From: Halorientalis litorea
GTDB taxonomy: Archaea; Halobacteriota; Halobacteria; Halobacteriales; Haloarculaceae
Assembly: GCF_023028225.1 (NCBI RefSeq)
Contig: NZ_CP095485.1
Location: 1 to 64,000 of the forward strand
Length of the DNA: 64,000 nt
Direction of reading: 5' to 3'
Made by a program: the position numbers and the translations under genes. This document shows, one piece after another, positions 52,279 to 59,986 of the stretch. The stretch's first letter is position 1, and each line of letters opens with the position of its first letter. Under the pieces are notes generated by a model that had not been told where the DNA came from, did not search any database, and worked only from the letters and a program-made list of their open reading frames with translations.

Positions 52279-52710
52279 TTACCGAGAGTCGGTTGCCTCT
52301 CGAATTTTGAGGAGAGTCTCGCCTATCGAGAAATCTCTGGGCAGGTTCGCCTGTTCACGATGCCAATCACTGGGCATTTCTTCGGGAGGATTGAAATTTA
52401 CACGTTGCGTCTTTCCCATTTCGTGAGCAGGTACGTATATCGCCGTACCCTCTTCGTGGATGGCACCAGCGAATATATCGACGGTTCCATCGGGGTACCG
52501 TTCTGGAGAGATTTCTAACTCGTAACGGTATTCATCATAATCGCTCGCAGTCTTCACTTGGACTCGTAACAGCCCCCACCCAACGTCGGTTATCAGGTCG
52601 TATTTTTGCTCGTGACCATGGGGATAAGCTACACCATACCCATTTCGAAGGATGTCTGCGGCGACTAAGGCTTCGGACGCATCACCCCGCCAACCTCGTT
52701 CTAAATCCAT
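52279..52710 (-). CDS. PD-(D/E)XK nuclease, group-I-intron-associated type
   Basis: 143 residues. The start ERGWRGDASEALVAADILRN (Glu, helix), then GVAYPHGHEQKYDLITDVG and LLRVQVKTASDYDEY, carry the E...D...QxK pattern of the small PDDEXK_5 family. Such proteins are found as orphan or intron-linked endonucleases and in archaeal mobile elements. The gene is convergent with the 647-aa unknown gene, separated by ~245 bp that hold no other gene. Confidence 0.75.
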   Translation of the reverse strand: MDLERGWRGDASEALVAADILRNGYGVAYPHGHEQKYDLITDVGWGLLRVQVKTASDYDEYRYELEISPERYPDGTVDIFAGAIHEEGTAIYVPAHEMGKTQRVNFNPPEEMPSDWHREQANLPRDFSIGETLLKIREATDSR

Positions 52711-52924
52711 ACCAACCTACTAATGGTACTACTACAGAAAAGTACGTCCGATTAGTCCCGGTTTCGATGAGCCGAGTGCCCCCACTCCGTTGTAGGTGAC
52801 TACAACACCGTAATTCAATCACGCCAGATCTCAGTAGGTGCGCCAGTCCTGCACTGAGTCTTTCATCCCCTCAATGGGTGAGGGGCTCGCTGTACTGGCG
52901 AGTTCCCAAAACACGGTGAGAACG

Positions 52925-53845
52925 ATGGCAACCAGAGACATCTATGAAACTGGCTTCGACGAAGACGTCCGAACGGAATCGAGTGCGAACCAGTGTCCCG
53001 AATGCGACGGACGGGTCACCACAAACGCGGTCGAAACGCTCTGCGAGGACTGTGGCCTAGTCATCGACGAACAACGTATCGATCACGGGCCGGAGTGGCG
53101 GGCGTACGACGACGAGGAGTGTGAACGAACGGGCGCCCCACTCACTGCAGCCCGTCACGATCGAGGCCTCTCGACCGAGATCGGCCACGGAACCGATGCG
53201 CACGGGAACGAACTCTCAGGCCAGAAACGCCGACGGCTGGCCCGGATGCGACGTGAGCAGACCCGTGGTCGCTGGCGGTCGAAAGCGGAACGGAATCTCG
53301 CACACGGGTTGGGCGAGGTACGCCGGCTGGCAAGTGCGCTCGAGCTCTCCGAATCGATTCGTGACCAGGCGTGCCAGCTCTTCCGGAGCGCTCAGAGCGA
53401 GGATCTGCTTCGTGGCAGATCCATCGAAGCCATCGGCGCAGCGAGTATCTACGGTACCTGTCGATGTAACCAACACCCACTCCTCCTCGAAGACGTCGTC
53501 GATGCCGCCCGAGTCGAGTCCACTCGTGTCATCAACGCCTATCGAACACTGAATCGCGAATTAGAGCTCCCGGCGCCGCTAATGCGCTCGACGTCGTTCA
53601 TTCCACGCCTGATCTCGGAGCTGGAGTTAGACCACGACATTCACCGACGCGCGAACGAACTCGCAGAACGCGCCGAGGGGACAACCCTCACGAACGGCTG
53701 TCAGCCATCGGGCGTCGCGGCCGCCTGTGTCTATCTGGCTGCCCAAGAGCAGGGCGCGTTGATTACCCAATCCACCGTCGCGTCGGCAGCAGAGGTGTCA
53801 GTCGTGACGCTCCGAAGCCGGCGAGACGAACTCCAAGCGATCTGA
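52925..53845 (+). CDS. tfb: Transcription initiation factor TFB
   Basis: 306 residues from ATG 52925. Zinc ribbon C24/C27/C40/C43 (CPEC...CEDC), B-finger/linker region (GPEWRAYDDEE, then TGAPLTAARHDRGLST), and two cyclin repeats (~110-200 and ~205-300). Haloarchaea use several TFBs to direct RNA polymerase to gene subsets. A plasmid-borne copy could redirect transcription to the element. A TFB C-terminal fragment lies 1.2 kb downstream (55078-55233), so tfb genes have been duplicated or replaced here. Confidence 0.92.
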   Translation: MATRDIYETGFDEDVRTESSANQCPECDGRVTTNAVETLCEDCGLVIDEQRIDHGPEWRAYDDEECERTGAPLTAARHDRGLSTEIGHGTDAHGNELSGQKRRRLARMRREQTRGRWRSKAERNLAHGLGEVRRLASALELSESIRDQACQLFRSAQSEDLLRGRSIEAIGAASIYGTCRCNQHPLLLEDVVDAARVESTRVINAYRTLNRELELPAPLMRSTSFIPRLISELELDHDIHRRANELAERAEGTTLTNGCQPSGVAAACVYLAAQEQGALITQSTVASAAEVSVVTLRSRRDELQAI

Positions 53846-53898
53846 GACGCCTCCGGTAGAGGAATACCTACATACAGGCAGAGAGTCTACAAGGGGGT

Positions 53899-54003
53899 AT
53901 GGATCTGGACGAGACTGTCGAGTATCTGTCGACAGAACTCGATATCGAGCGGAGTGAGCACGTTCGCGAGGTCGGTCGAGCGGTCGCCGAGCTCCGTGAC
54001 TGA
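53899..54003 (+). CDS. Possible 34-residue protein
   Basis: ATG 53899 with a GGGGG Shine-Dalgarno-like stretch just upstream, coding a helical, very acidic peptide (MDLDETVEYLSTELDIERSE...). It could be a real small protein or the tail of a decayed gene. No family can be assigned. Confidence 0.4.
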   Translation: MDLDETVEYLSTELDIERSEHVREVGRAVAELRD

Positions 54004-54108
54004 ATCGGCCTCAGGCGGTCAGATTTATCCCGTCGTCGCCGAATCCGTCCCCGCATTTTCTCACCCCTGAGTTTAAATACCAAACCGGGGGAAACGCGGA
54101 CCGAATCG

Positions 54109-54978
54109 ATGACTGACCACAACTCAGACCGAGACGCGTTCCAACCTGTCGGGGAAGGCGCTCTGGTGCCGGACCCAGCACTGGATCAGCCAGCGGACGG
54201 CCAGCCAACCCGCCAGCGTGAAGCCGCGCATTCGGGCGGATATCCGGACGGAACAACCGACACAGACCGAGCCTGTGTCTCCTGTGGTGCATCGATCCCG
54301 GCATCGCAACAAAAATGCCGGTTCTGTCTCGAACACGAACTCGACGCCGCCTCAGCGTCGGATGCTGCGAGTTCCGAGCAAACACTCCGTGGTGTGATCC
54401 AGTTCCTCGTCAAGTCGTCGACGTTCTACGGCGCCGTGGCAAAGGGAGCAGCTGCAGCGACACTCCTCACGTCAGGTCACGACGAGCCGATCGACGACTG
54501 TACGCTCATCTACGATCTCGACGACGAGCCCGCACCCCAGTTAACCGAGCGCTGGCCTACGCTCCCCGCTGCTACTGAGGTGACCACAGCGGCTGGCGAC
54601 GCGTTGCTAACAGCGGCCCGTGAGCGGACAGCGTGGAACGAGAGGAGCGATCGTTCTCAGACGGAGATTCCACGCGTCTATGACGAGCGTGGCCAGGGAA
54701 TTCGTGATGAGTCGTCCCTCGAGCACACGCTCGACGACAGCGATCAGCTCTGGATCGTCCCAGCAATCGCTGTTGAAACAGTACCCCACGAAACGGAATC
54801 CAGCAGTGCCGGAGCCGAAATTCCGACCGTGACAGCCCTCGAGTGCCAGCACTGTACGAGAGAAACAGAACATCGGTTCAGGACACGCGAGTCGCTCCCT
54901 GACGAGACCTGGACGGGCCAACCAATCTGGGAGTGCCAGGTGTGCGCCACGGGTCGCTACGGACCTGCTCCCAAATAG
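54109..54978 (+). CDS. Zinc-ribbon protein, paralog 1
   Basis: 289 residues. An N-terminal acidic region precedes a zinc ribbon (CVSCGASIP...CRFC, ~49-67). A central alpha/beta domain follows (~90-210: STFYGAVAKGAAAATLLTSG and CTLIYDLDDEPAPQL). A second zinc ribbon sits at the C terminus (CQHC...CQVC, ~246-281), with a TWTGQPIWEC motif. The gene at 56412 encodes the same arrangement with about half the residues identical. Both are followed by the TTAACCAACA inverted repeat. Function unknown; two ribbons around an unnamed domain suggest a nucleic-acid or protein adaptor. Confidence 0.75.
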   Translation: MTDHNSDRDAFQPVGEGALVPDPALDQPADGQPTRQREAAHSGGYPDGTTDTDRACVSCGASIPASQQKCRFCLEHELDAASASDAASSEQTLRGVIQFLVKSSTFYGAVAKGAAAATLLTSGHDEPIDDCTLIYDLDDEPAPQLTERWPTLPAATEVTTAAGDALLTAARERTAWNERSDRSQTEIPRVYDERGQGIRDESSLEHTLDDSDQLWIVPAIAVETVPHETESSSAGAEIPTVTALECQHCTRETEHRFRTRESLPDETWTGQPIWECQVCATGRYGPAPK

Positions 54979-54998
54979 GGCAGGAGGAATCTCGCCGA

Positions 54999-55039
54999 TT
55001 AACCAACAATCTCCGACAGAGATGGATTCTGTTGGTTAA
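54999..55039. promoter_or_regulatory. Spaced inverted repeat, copy C
   Basis: TTAACCAACA, 21-nt spacer, TGTTGGTTAA. It begins 20 bp after the stop of zinc-ribbon paralog 1. Confidence 0.75.
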
Positions 55040-55077
55040 CACGGTGAGTACCCGCAAGTCCGACGGCAGTCACGGCA

Positions 55078-55233
55078 GGCGTTCATTCGGCAGGGTTCGC
55101 AGCGGCCTGTCTCTACAAAGCGGGGCGGGAACAGGGGGAGTGGGTAACGCAACGTGACATCGCCGAGTCCGGAAACGTCACGCCGACCACGACACGGACG
55201 CATCACCAAACGCTCGATGAACTCGCGGTCTAG
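55078..55233 (+). pseudogene. TFB remnant (C-terminal cyclin repeat)
   Basis: An open stretch of 51 codons ending at TAG 55231 reads GVHSAGFAAACLYKAGREQG, then EWVTQRDIAESGNVTPTTTR and ends LDELAV. This is the TFB second cyclin repeat, matching PSGVAAACVYLAAQEQG...in the intact TFB. There is no start and upstream frames shift, so it is dead. Confidence 0.75.
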
Positions 55234-55718
55234 ACGGGCCAGGTAGGGAGCGAGGGCGCTCCATTCTTCCAGTGAATCGCATCTAGCGTGGGCGGGAACT
55301 GCTGGAGTCGGTCATCGAGGACGGCAAGTGGATGCGCATCGAGGAACGTCGCCTCGTGGCGATCAACCGGCGTGTCTTCGTGATTGAGTTGGATGTGACA
55401 GGGCCCGAGGTCCGGATGGTCGGCGTCATGGTGGAAGCCGAGCATCAGGTTCCGGTCCGGTTCGACCCAGTTGATGCGGTAGTATTCGTGGTCGACACCA
55501 GCGGGGTACCAGAAGCGAATCTCCAGTCGTGCGGTCTCCGCATCGTACGAGCCACTCAGGAACGTCGTCGGGTCAACATCCGCGATGACGTACCGAGGGC
55601 GTCGTCGAGACGGGCGATAGCGCACGTTCTCACACCCAGCCTGCCTCGTCAATCGGTCGTGAACGTCGCGGAGGAGGGTGCGCTGTGTGTAGCGGTCGCG
55701 ACCGGCAAGAAAGATCAT
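55230..55718 (-). CDS. Unknown protein paired with an HTH gene
   Basis: 162 residues, rich in Asp, Arg and aromatic residues. Beta-strand pattern (RLEIRFWYPAGVDHEYYRIN, then LMLGFHHDADHPDLGPCHIQ and a final HWKNGAP) suggests a compact beta-rich fold with several conserved-looking His. It begins 17 bp after the stop of the HTH gene on the same strand. The pairing of a DUF7342-like HTH with such a protein is common in haloarchaea and has the look of a toxin-antitoxin or regulator-effector pair. The 3' end overlaps the TFB remnant by 4 bp. Confidence 0.68.
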   Translation of the reverse strand: MIFLAGRDRYTQRTLLRDVHDRLTRQAGCENVRYRPSRRRPRYVIADVDPTTFLSGSYDAETARLEIRFWYPAGVDHEYYRINWVEPDRNLMLGFHHDADHPDLGPCHIQLNHEDTPVDRHEATFLDAHPLAVLDDRLQQFPPTLDAIHWKNGAPSLPTWPV

Positions 55719-55735
55719 ACTGTGAGAGAGGAGGA

Positions 55736-56287
55736 TTAGCTCGTGGCGCGGTCAGCCACGTTGGTCATCTGTTCGCGGGCGGCTTCCACATCCGAGTAGA
55801 GTTCCAGTGCGTGCTTGATGAGGCGGCGGTCCTCCTCGTTCTCGCACCAGAACGCGATGACATCACGACGTTCTCGGAGCTCGCCACTTGAGAGATCCCC
55901 ATCAGCAAGCGACTGTTCGAGGTCTTCCCATGTCTCGACGTCGTAGGTCGCCTGCCACTCTTCGATCTCCTCGGTGATCGCGGCCAATTCGTTCCGCAAC
56001 TCCTCGCGCGTGTTCTCCTCGATGAGCGTGCGGATTTCCTCGAAGAGCAGTCGCGTGTAGTCCGGCTGGTAGCGCGTCGTCTCGCCGGCCTCGACGCGGC
56101 GCAGCTGCCCCTGGTCGACGAGATCTTGGAGCTCCTCGTTGGTCGTGCTCCAGGCGGCGTCGGCCTGCTCGCTGATCCAGTTAACCGACCGGGGTTCACG
56201 AAGCGTCTCGGCGACGGCTCGAATACGGTCGCGAGCGCTCATCGACTCAGTCCACGAGTGGACGCCATTCCGTGGGGGTTCCGACAT
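55736..56287 (-). CDS. DUF7342-like winged-helix protein
   Basis: 183 residues from ATG 56287 (MSEPPRNGVHSW...), preferred over an upstream ATG at 56350 that adds 21 atypical residues. Winged helix at ~25-80 (SVNWISEQADAAWSTTNEEL, then QDLVDQGQLRRVE), followed by a long charged coiled coil (~90-130) and a C-terminal helical segment. Probably a dimeric transcription regulator that controls its own two-gene operon. Divergent from zinc-ribbon paralog 2 across a ~125-bp gap. Confidence 0.78.
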   Translation of the reverse strand: MSEPPRNGVHSWTESMSARDRIRAVAETLREPRSVNWISEQADAAWSTTNEELQDLVDQGQLRRVEAGETTRYQPDYTRLLFEEIRTLIEENTREELRNELAAITEEIEEWQATYDVETWEDLEQSLADGDLSSGELRERRDVIAFWCENEEDRRLIKHALELYSDVEAAREQMTNVADRATS

Positions 56288-56411
56288 GCTTAGCACCTCT
56301 TGCAACAGTGTTCGTACCCCACTCCCATATATGTTTGTACCTTCTCGCATAATCTAGAGTGCATTACGAGCATACACGTCCGGACATTGAAATGCGAAAC
56401 CGACAGAAGCT

Positions 56412-57320
56412 ATGAGCCAACCGATGCACAACAGATATTCTGACTTTGAGGAACTGCGGCCGACTGGCGAGGCGTCCCACATTCCGGACACGAGGCTGGA
56501 CGATGGGTTTGAGGGTGACCCCAAGCGACAACGCGTCGCGACGACCACGGGTGGCTACCCTGACGAGCCGTCGACCACCGACGGCGAGTGCCGGTCCTGT
56601 GGGGCGTCAGTCCCAGACAGGCAGACGAAATGCCGGTTCTGTCTCACCAACCATCTCGAGAGTGACGCCACCAGCTCGGTTGAGTCAGCGTCGACGACGT
56701 ATCTCGGTATCATCCACCTGGTCGTCGAGTCGACCACGTTCTACGGGGCCGTCGCGAAGGGCGGTGCCGGGGCGAACCTCCTCTCTGCCAACGAGGCGGA
56801 GCCGGCCGTCGACGACTACACGCTCATCTACGATCTCGACGAGGCGCCGGCGCGCCAGGTGGCCGAGCAATGGCCCTCACTCCCCGACGCGGTACAGGTG
56901 TCGTCAGAGGAGGGAGAGGGGCTTCTCAGTGCCGCCTGTGACCGGACTGGGTGGTACGGGCAGGGAGTGTCGAAGCGCCAGGAGCAGGCCCCGATACGGC
57001 TCTACGACCAGCGGGGGAATGGCATCCGCGACCCGTCGCGTCTCACTGAGGTCCTCGACGACGCCGACGGCGCGGTGTGGCTGGTCCCAGCGATGGCGCT
57101 GACCGAATCCGCTGGCGAGGCTGCGGCTGAACGTCAGGTGTCGTCGGTACCAACGACGCAGGAGCTCGACTGTCAAAACTGTGGACGGGCAACCGACCAT
57201 CGGTTCAAGACCCATGAATCAGTCCCGGATGCGGCGTGGACGGGCCAACCGATCTGGGAGTGCCGGGTGTGTGGCTCAGCTCGCTACGGGCCGAGTCCAT
57301 CGACGCACCGTTCGTCTTAA
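56412..57320 (+). CDS. Zinc-ribbon protein, paralog 2
   Basis: 302 residues with the same domain order as the gene at 54109: zinc ribbon CRSC...CRFC (~61-79), central block STTFYGAVAKGGAGANLLSA and TLIYDLDEAPARQV, and C-terminal ribbon CQNC...CRVC with AWTGQPIWEC. The stop codon lies inside the left arm of inverted repeat copy D, so repeat and gene moved together. The segment between the paralogs holds the HTH/unknown pair and the TFB remnant, which suggests tandem duplication with later insertions. Confidence 0.75.
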   Translation: MSQPMHNRYSDFEELRPTGEASHIPDTRLDDGFEGDPKRQRVATTTGGYPDEPSTTDGECRSCGASVPDRQTKCRFCLTNHLESDATSSVESASTTYLGIIHLVVESTTFYGAVAKGGAGANLLSANEAEPAVDDYTLIYDLDEAPARQVAEQWPSLPDAVQVSSEEGEGLLSAACDRTGWYGQGVSKRQEQAPIRLYDQRGNGIRDPSRLTEVLDDADGAVWLVPAMALTESAGEAAAERQVSSVPTTQELDCQNCGRATDHRFKTHESVPDAAWTGQPIWECRVCGSARYGPSPSTHRSS

Positions 57321-57357
57321 CCAACAAAATGGCTATATGATTCTCAATGTTGGTTAA
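57317..57357. promoter_or_regulatory. Spaced inverted repeat, copy D
   Basis: TTAACCAACA, 21-nt spacer, TGTTGGTTAA. The left arm contains the TAA stop of zinc-ribbon paralog 2. Confidence 0.75.
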
Positions 57358-57431
57358 TAGGCGCACTCAGTTCCACAGCTACCCGCAGCCGGAGAGGTTT
57401 CTCTGCGCCGTGAATCGGCGAGGCGCTTCAA

Positions 57432-57620
57432 ATGGACCCACGCAACACGCCCGGATATCGACTGCATCGCTCACTCACCAATCTCAAGCGCATCGAGACG
57501 GCCGGACTCGACGACGCAGATCAGGAGCGGATCGAGGCAGCGAGAGCTCTCCTGCAGGACGTGAGTCTGCTCACCCAACCGCAACACAGCGGGGACGCCG
57601 ATACACAGATCGAGTCTTGA
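57432..57620 (+). CDS. Small helical protein
   Basis: 62 residues (MDPRNTPGYRLHRSLTNLKR...). One long amphipathic helix covers residues 10-48 and a polar tail follows. No family recognised. It stands between inverted repeat copy D and leader hairpin copy 2. Coding potential is supported by high third-position GC and the absence of a better overlapping frame. Confidence 0.55.
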   Translation: MDPRNTPGYRLHRSLTNLKRIETAGLDDADQERIEAARALLQDVSLLTQPQHSGDADTQIES

Positions 57621-57670
57621 TCGACGTCGCAGGCCGGAATTCGGGTATCTCGTTCCAGAGGCTGTTTATT

Positions 57671-57692
57671 GCCCCCCAGAAGGGGTGCGGGG
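57671..57692 (+). promoter_or_regulatory. GC-rich leader hairpin, copy 2
   Basis: GCCCCCCAGAAGGGGTGCGG, then GG. Same block as at 44622 and 59201. It is 22 nt upstream of the ATG at 57715, exactly as copy 1 is before its gene. Confidence 0.6.
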
Positions 57693-57753
57693 GAGAGAAC
57701 CCCGAGGCCAACAGATGACCCACCTCACTGAACAATTCCATATTACCGAAAAG

Positions 57754-59100
57754 TAACAACGAAGGTGAATCACAAATGGACGACACGCTACGACGTACGG
57801 TACGAATCAAACTCGACGTACCCAGAGAACGTCGTGGCGATCTCCATCAGACCAAGACTCAATTCCTCCACTGCGCTAACCGAACGAGCGAGTGGGCGTG
57901 GCGGTACGACGACGACTGTATCACCAGCAAGAGCAGGGCCGAAGAGGCCCTGTATGACGAGTTGAGGGAGGAAACCGAGCTCACCGCTAACCTCGTTCAG
58001 AAAGGTATTCGTCGCGCTATCACAGCCGTCAGGGCCGGCGTCGAGAAATTGACGCAGGGCAAGAAGACCAGCCAACCAAAGTTCGACTCGTGGAGCATCG
58101 TGTACGACAAACGCTCCGCGACGTTCAACGACGACCACGCTACCCTCTCGACGCCGAACGGAAGAGTCACCGCCGAATACGTTCTCCCACCTGAAAATCA
58201 GCGAGAGAACACGCCGTTCGGACGGTACTACGAGAGTGACAACTGGAATACGTCAAGTGCCACGCTCCAATATGACGAGAACGAGGACACGTTCTACCTG
58301 CACGTTACGCTGAAAAATCCCGATTATGGGAGTGACGGACCGGAACGCCAAGAAAGCGAGTCATGTGATGATCTCCCCGAGAACGGAGTGGTTCTCGGCG
58401 TGGACTTGAACGTGACTGGCGCGTTCGTCGTCACCTCCACAGGCGAGTTCATTGGCAGTGCAGACTTCCTCACCCACAAGCGCGACCAATACGAGCAACG
58501 CCGCGGCTGCCTACAACAGACGGGTACTCGATCGGCCCACCTCACGATTCAATCTATTGGTAGTCAGTTCAGCGAGTGGTCATTAAACTGGCTCCACAAC
58601 CAGGCCAACGACCTCATCGAGGAAGCCGGTGATGCGGATGTAGACGGGATTATTTTCGAGGACCTCACTCACATCCGCGAGAACATTGCGAACGGGAGCA
58701 AGTTCCAGCAGTGGGCCTACGCGAAGTTCGTGGAACTCGTTGAGTACAAGGTCGAATCTACTGATTTGTTCGTCGATTTCGTGAACCCAGCGTACACGAG
58801 CCAACGTTGCTCATATTGTGGGTGTACCCACGAGGATAATCGCGACGACAAGCAGTTCGAGTGCCGGTCATGTGGGTATGAGGTGAACGCTGATTACAAC
58901 GCGGCGAAGAACATTGCAAACCGATACTGCAAGTATATCCATCGCGGGCAGAAGTCTCGCGGTGGATGGGCCACCAGTCAACTGGCCCTGAAGTCAGGGA
59001 TGCTGAACGTGAATGGTGAATACAAGCCTTCCGCCTAGCGCGGATAGAGCGGGAGTCCACTGACAAGTCTCTGGGCTTGACCCGGAGACGGTTGACGAAG
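57754..59100 (+). mobile_element. Second solo TnpB element
   Basis: About 1.35 kb, almost entirely the tnpB gene plus ~60 bp after it. Boundaries come from the apparent interruption of the small gene around it. No tnpA is present. The 3' segment (59039-59100) is where a guide RNA scaffold would be expected. Ends are less clear than for the 13288-14722 element. Confidence 0.5.
57776..59038 (+). CDS. tnpB: TnpB, RNA-guided nuclease-like protein
   Basis: 420 residues. RuvC-I D210 (VLGVDLNVTGAF), RuvC-II E295 (GIIFEDLTHI), RuvC-III D373 (VNADYNAAKNI) and zinc finger C345/C348/C363/C366 are all present, so this copy has a complete canonical active site. It belongs to a different branch from the TnpB at 13421, as the two share only motif-level similarity. 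It is probably active as a guide-RNA-directed nuclease that helps element persistence. Confidence 0.88.
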   Translation: MDDTLRRTVRIKLDVPRERRGDLHQTKTQFLHCANRTSEWAWRYDDDCITSKSRAEEALYDELREETELTANLVQKGIRRAITAVRAGVEKLTQGKKTSQPKFDSWSIVYDKRSATFNDDHATLSTPNGRVTAEYVLPPENQRENTPFGRYYESDNWNTSSATLQYDENEDTFYLHVTLKNPDYGSDGPERQESESCDDLPENGVVLGVDLNVTGAFVVTSTGEFIGSADFLTHKRDQYEQRRGCLQQTGTRSAHLTIQSIGSQFSEWSLNWLHNQANDLIEEAGDADVDGIIFEDLTHIRENIANGSKFQQWAYAKFVELVEYKVESTDLFVDFVNPAYTSQRCSYCGCTHEDNRDDKQFECRSCGYEVNADYNAAKNIANRYCKYIHRGQKSRGGWATSQLALKSGMLNVNGEYKPSA

Positions 59101-59200
59101 TGCCGCTTTCCCATACTGCCAAACCAGTACGTCGTTCGCGACGGCGAAGTCCTCCACGCGGATCTCAGTTCCCTCGACCCGATCGACGAGTAGCGTTGTT

Positions 59201-59225
59201 CGTCCCCCGAGAGGGGTGCGGGGCG
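59201..59225 (+). promoter_or_regulatory. GC-rich leader hairpin, copy 3
   Basis: CGTCCCCCGAGAGGGGTGCG, then GGGCG. Located 35 nt before the ATG of the DUF6735-like gene. Confidence 0.6.
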
Positions 59226-59260
59226 ATCCAGTCGCGGTCGCCCCGTGAGGTGATTGCTCG

Positions 59261-59950
59261 ATGGGACACCGCGCACTCGTTGCGTACGACCGCACAGACG
59301 GACAGTACACGCTCCACTACAGCCATTGGGGTGCAGCGAACCTGAAGCTCAAGCACCGAATCTCGGCTGAGTCGCCATTCGGTGGCGACGACACCGACTC
59401 CAAGTGGGCGAAACAGCTGCTGGCAGAACTGGCCGATGGCCTCGAGGCAGATGCGGTCGACGGCTACCTCGCTGGCGAAAATCGACCGTCGACGGTCGTC
59501 GAGCCGAAGCCTCGTGCCACCGGGCTCACCCTCGACGAGATCGTCGCTGACCATCTCGACTACCTCCACCACGAGGCGTTCTTCGTGGTGTCGACGACGT
59601 TCGAGGTGACCGCCTATCGGACGCTGTGGTTCGGGCTCCAGTACGACTCGGAGACAGTCGAACAGGGAGAGACGGTCGGGAACGGCGCGCTCGCGACGGT
59701 GCGCTGGTACGACGGCGAGCCGGTCGGCGACGGCCACCTGCAGGGCCAGTTCGCGGCCCTCAAAGACGTCGTCGGCGACATGCTCGACAAGGGCGTCTTT
59801 ACGCCGTCGACGGCGAGACAGTACCTGAAACGGAAGCTCGCTGAGCGGGTCGGGGACCGACAGGAGCTGCTCATTCCAACCGGAGAGTCACCCTTTGAAA
59901 CGGCCGGAGAGAGTCATCAGCAACTACGGGATAACAACGTAGGAACGTGA
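59261..59950 (+). CDS. DUF6735-like haloarchaeal protein
   Basis: 229 residues. The start MGHRALVAYDRTDGQYTLHY followed by SHWGA is characteristic of the haloarchaeal DUF6735 family of plasmids and viruses. Strand-rich N terminus, a helical middle (SKWAKQLLAELADGLEADAV), and a central FFVVSTTFEVTAYRTLWFG segment. Soluble, no known motif. It is expressed from behind leader hairpin copy 3. Biochemical role unknown. Confidence 0.75.
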   Translation: MGHRALVAYDRTDGQYTLHYSHWGAANLKLKHRISAESPFGGDDTDSKWAKQLLAELADGLEADAVDGYLAGENRPSTVVEPKPRATGLTLDEIVADHLDYLHHEAFFVVSTTFEVTAYRTLWFGLQYDSETVEQGETVGNGALATVRWYDGEPVGDGHLQGQFAALKDVVGDMLDKGVFTPSTARQYLKRKLAERVGDRQELLIPTGESPFETAGESHQQLRDNNVGT

Positions 59951-59986
59951 GACACCGACTCAGTAGGATTCTTTCATAACGGACAG

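Larger units (their letters stand above)
57715..59193 (+). pseudogene. Small gene disrupted by the TnpB element
   Basis: ATG 57715 codes MTHLTEQFHITEK up to 57753, then the TnpB element intervenes. After it, 59101-59193 codes CRFPILPNQYVVRDGEVLHA and ends ...DPIDE at TAG 59191. Joined, the halves make one 43-residue reading frame behind leader hairpin copy 2 and just before leader hairpin copy 3. The junction is inferred; IS200/IS605-type elements leave no duplication. Confidence 0.5.
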
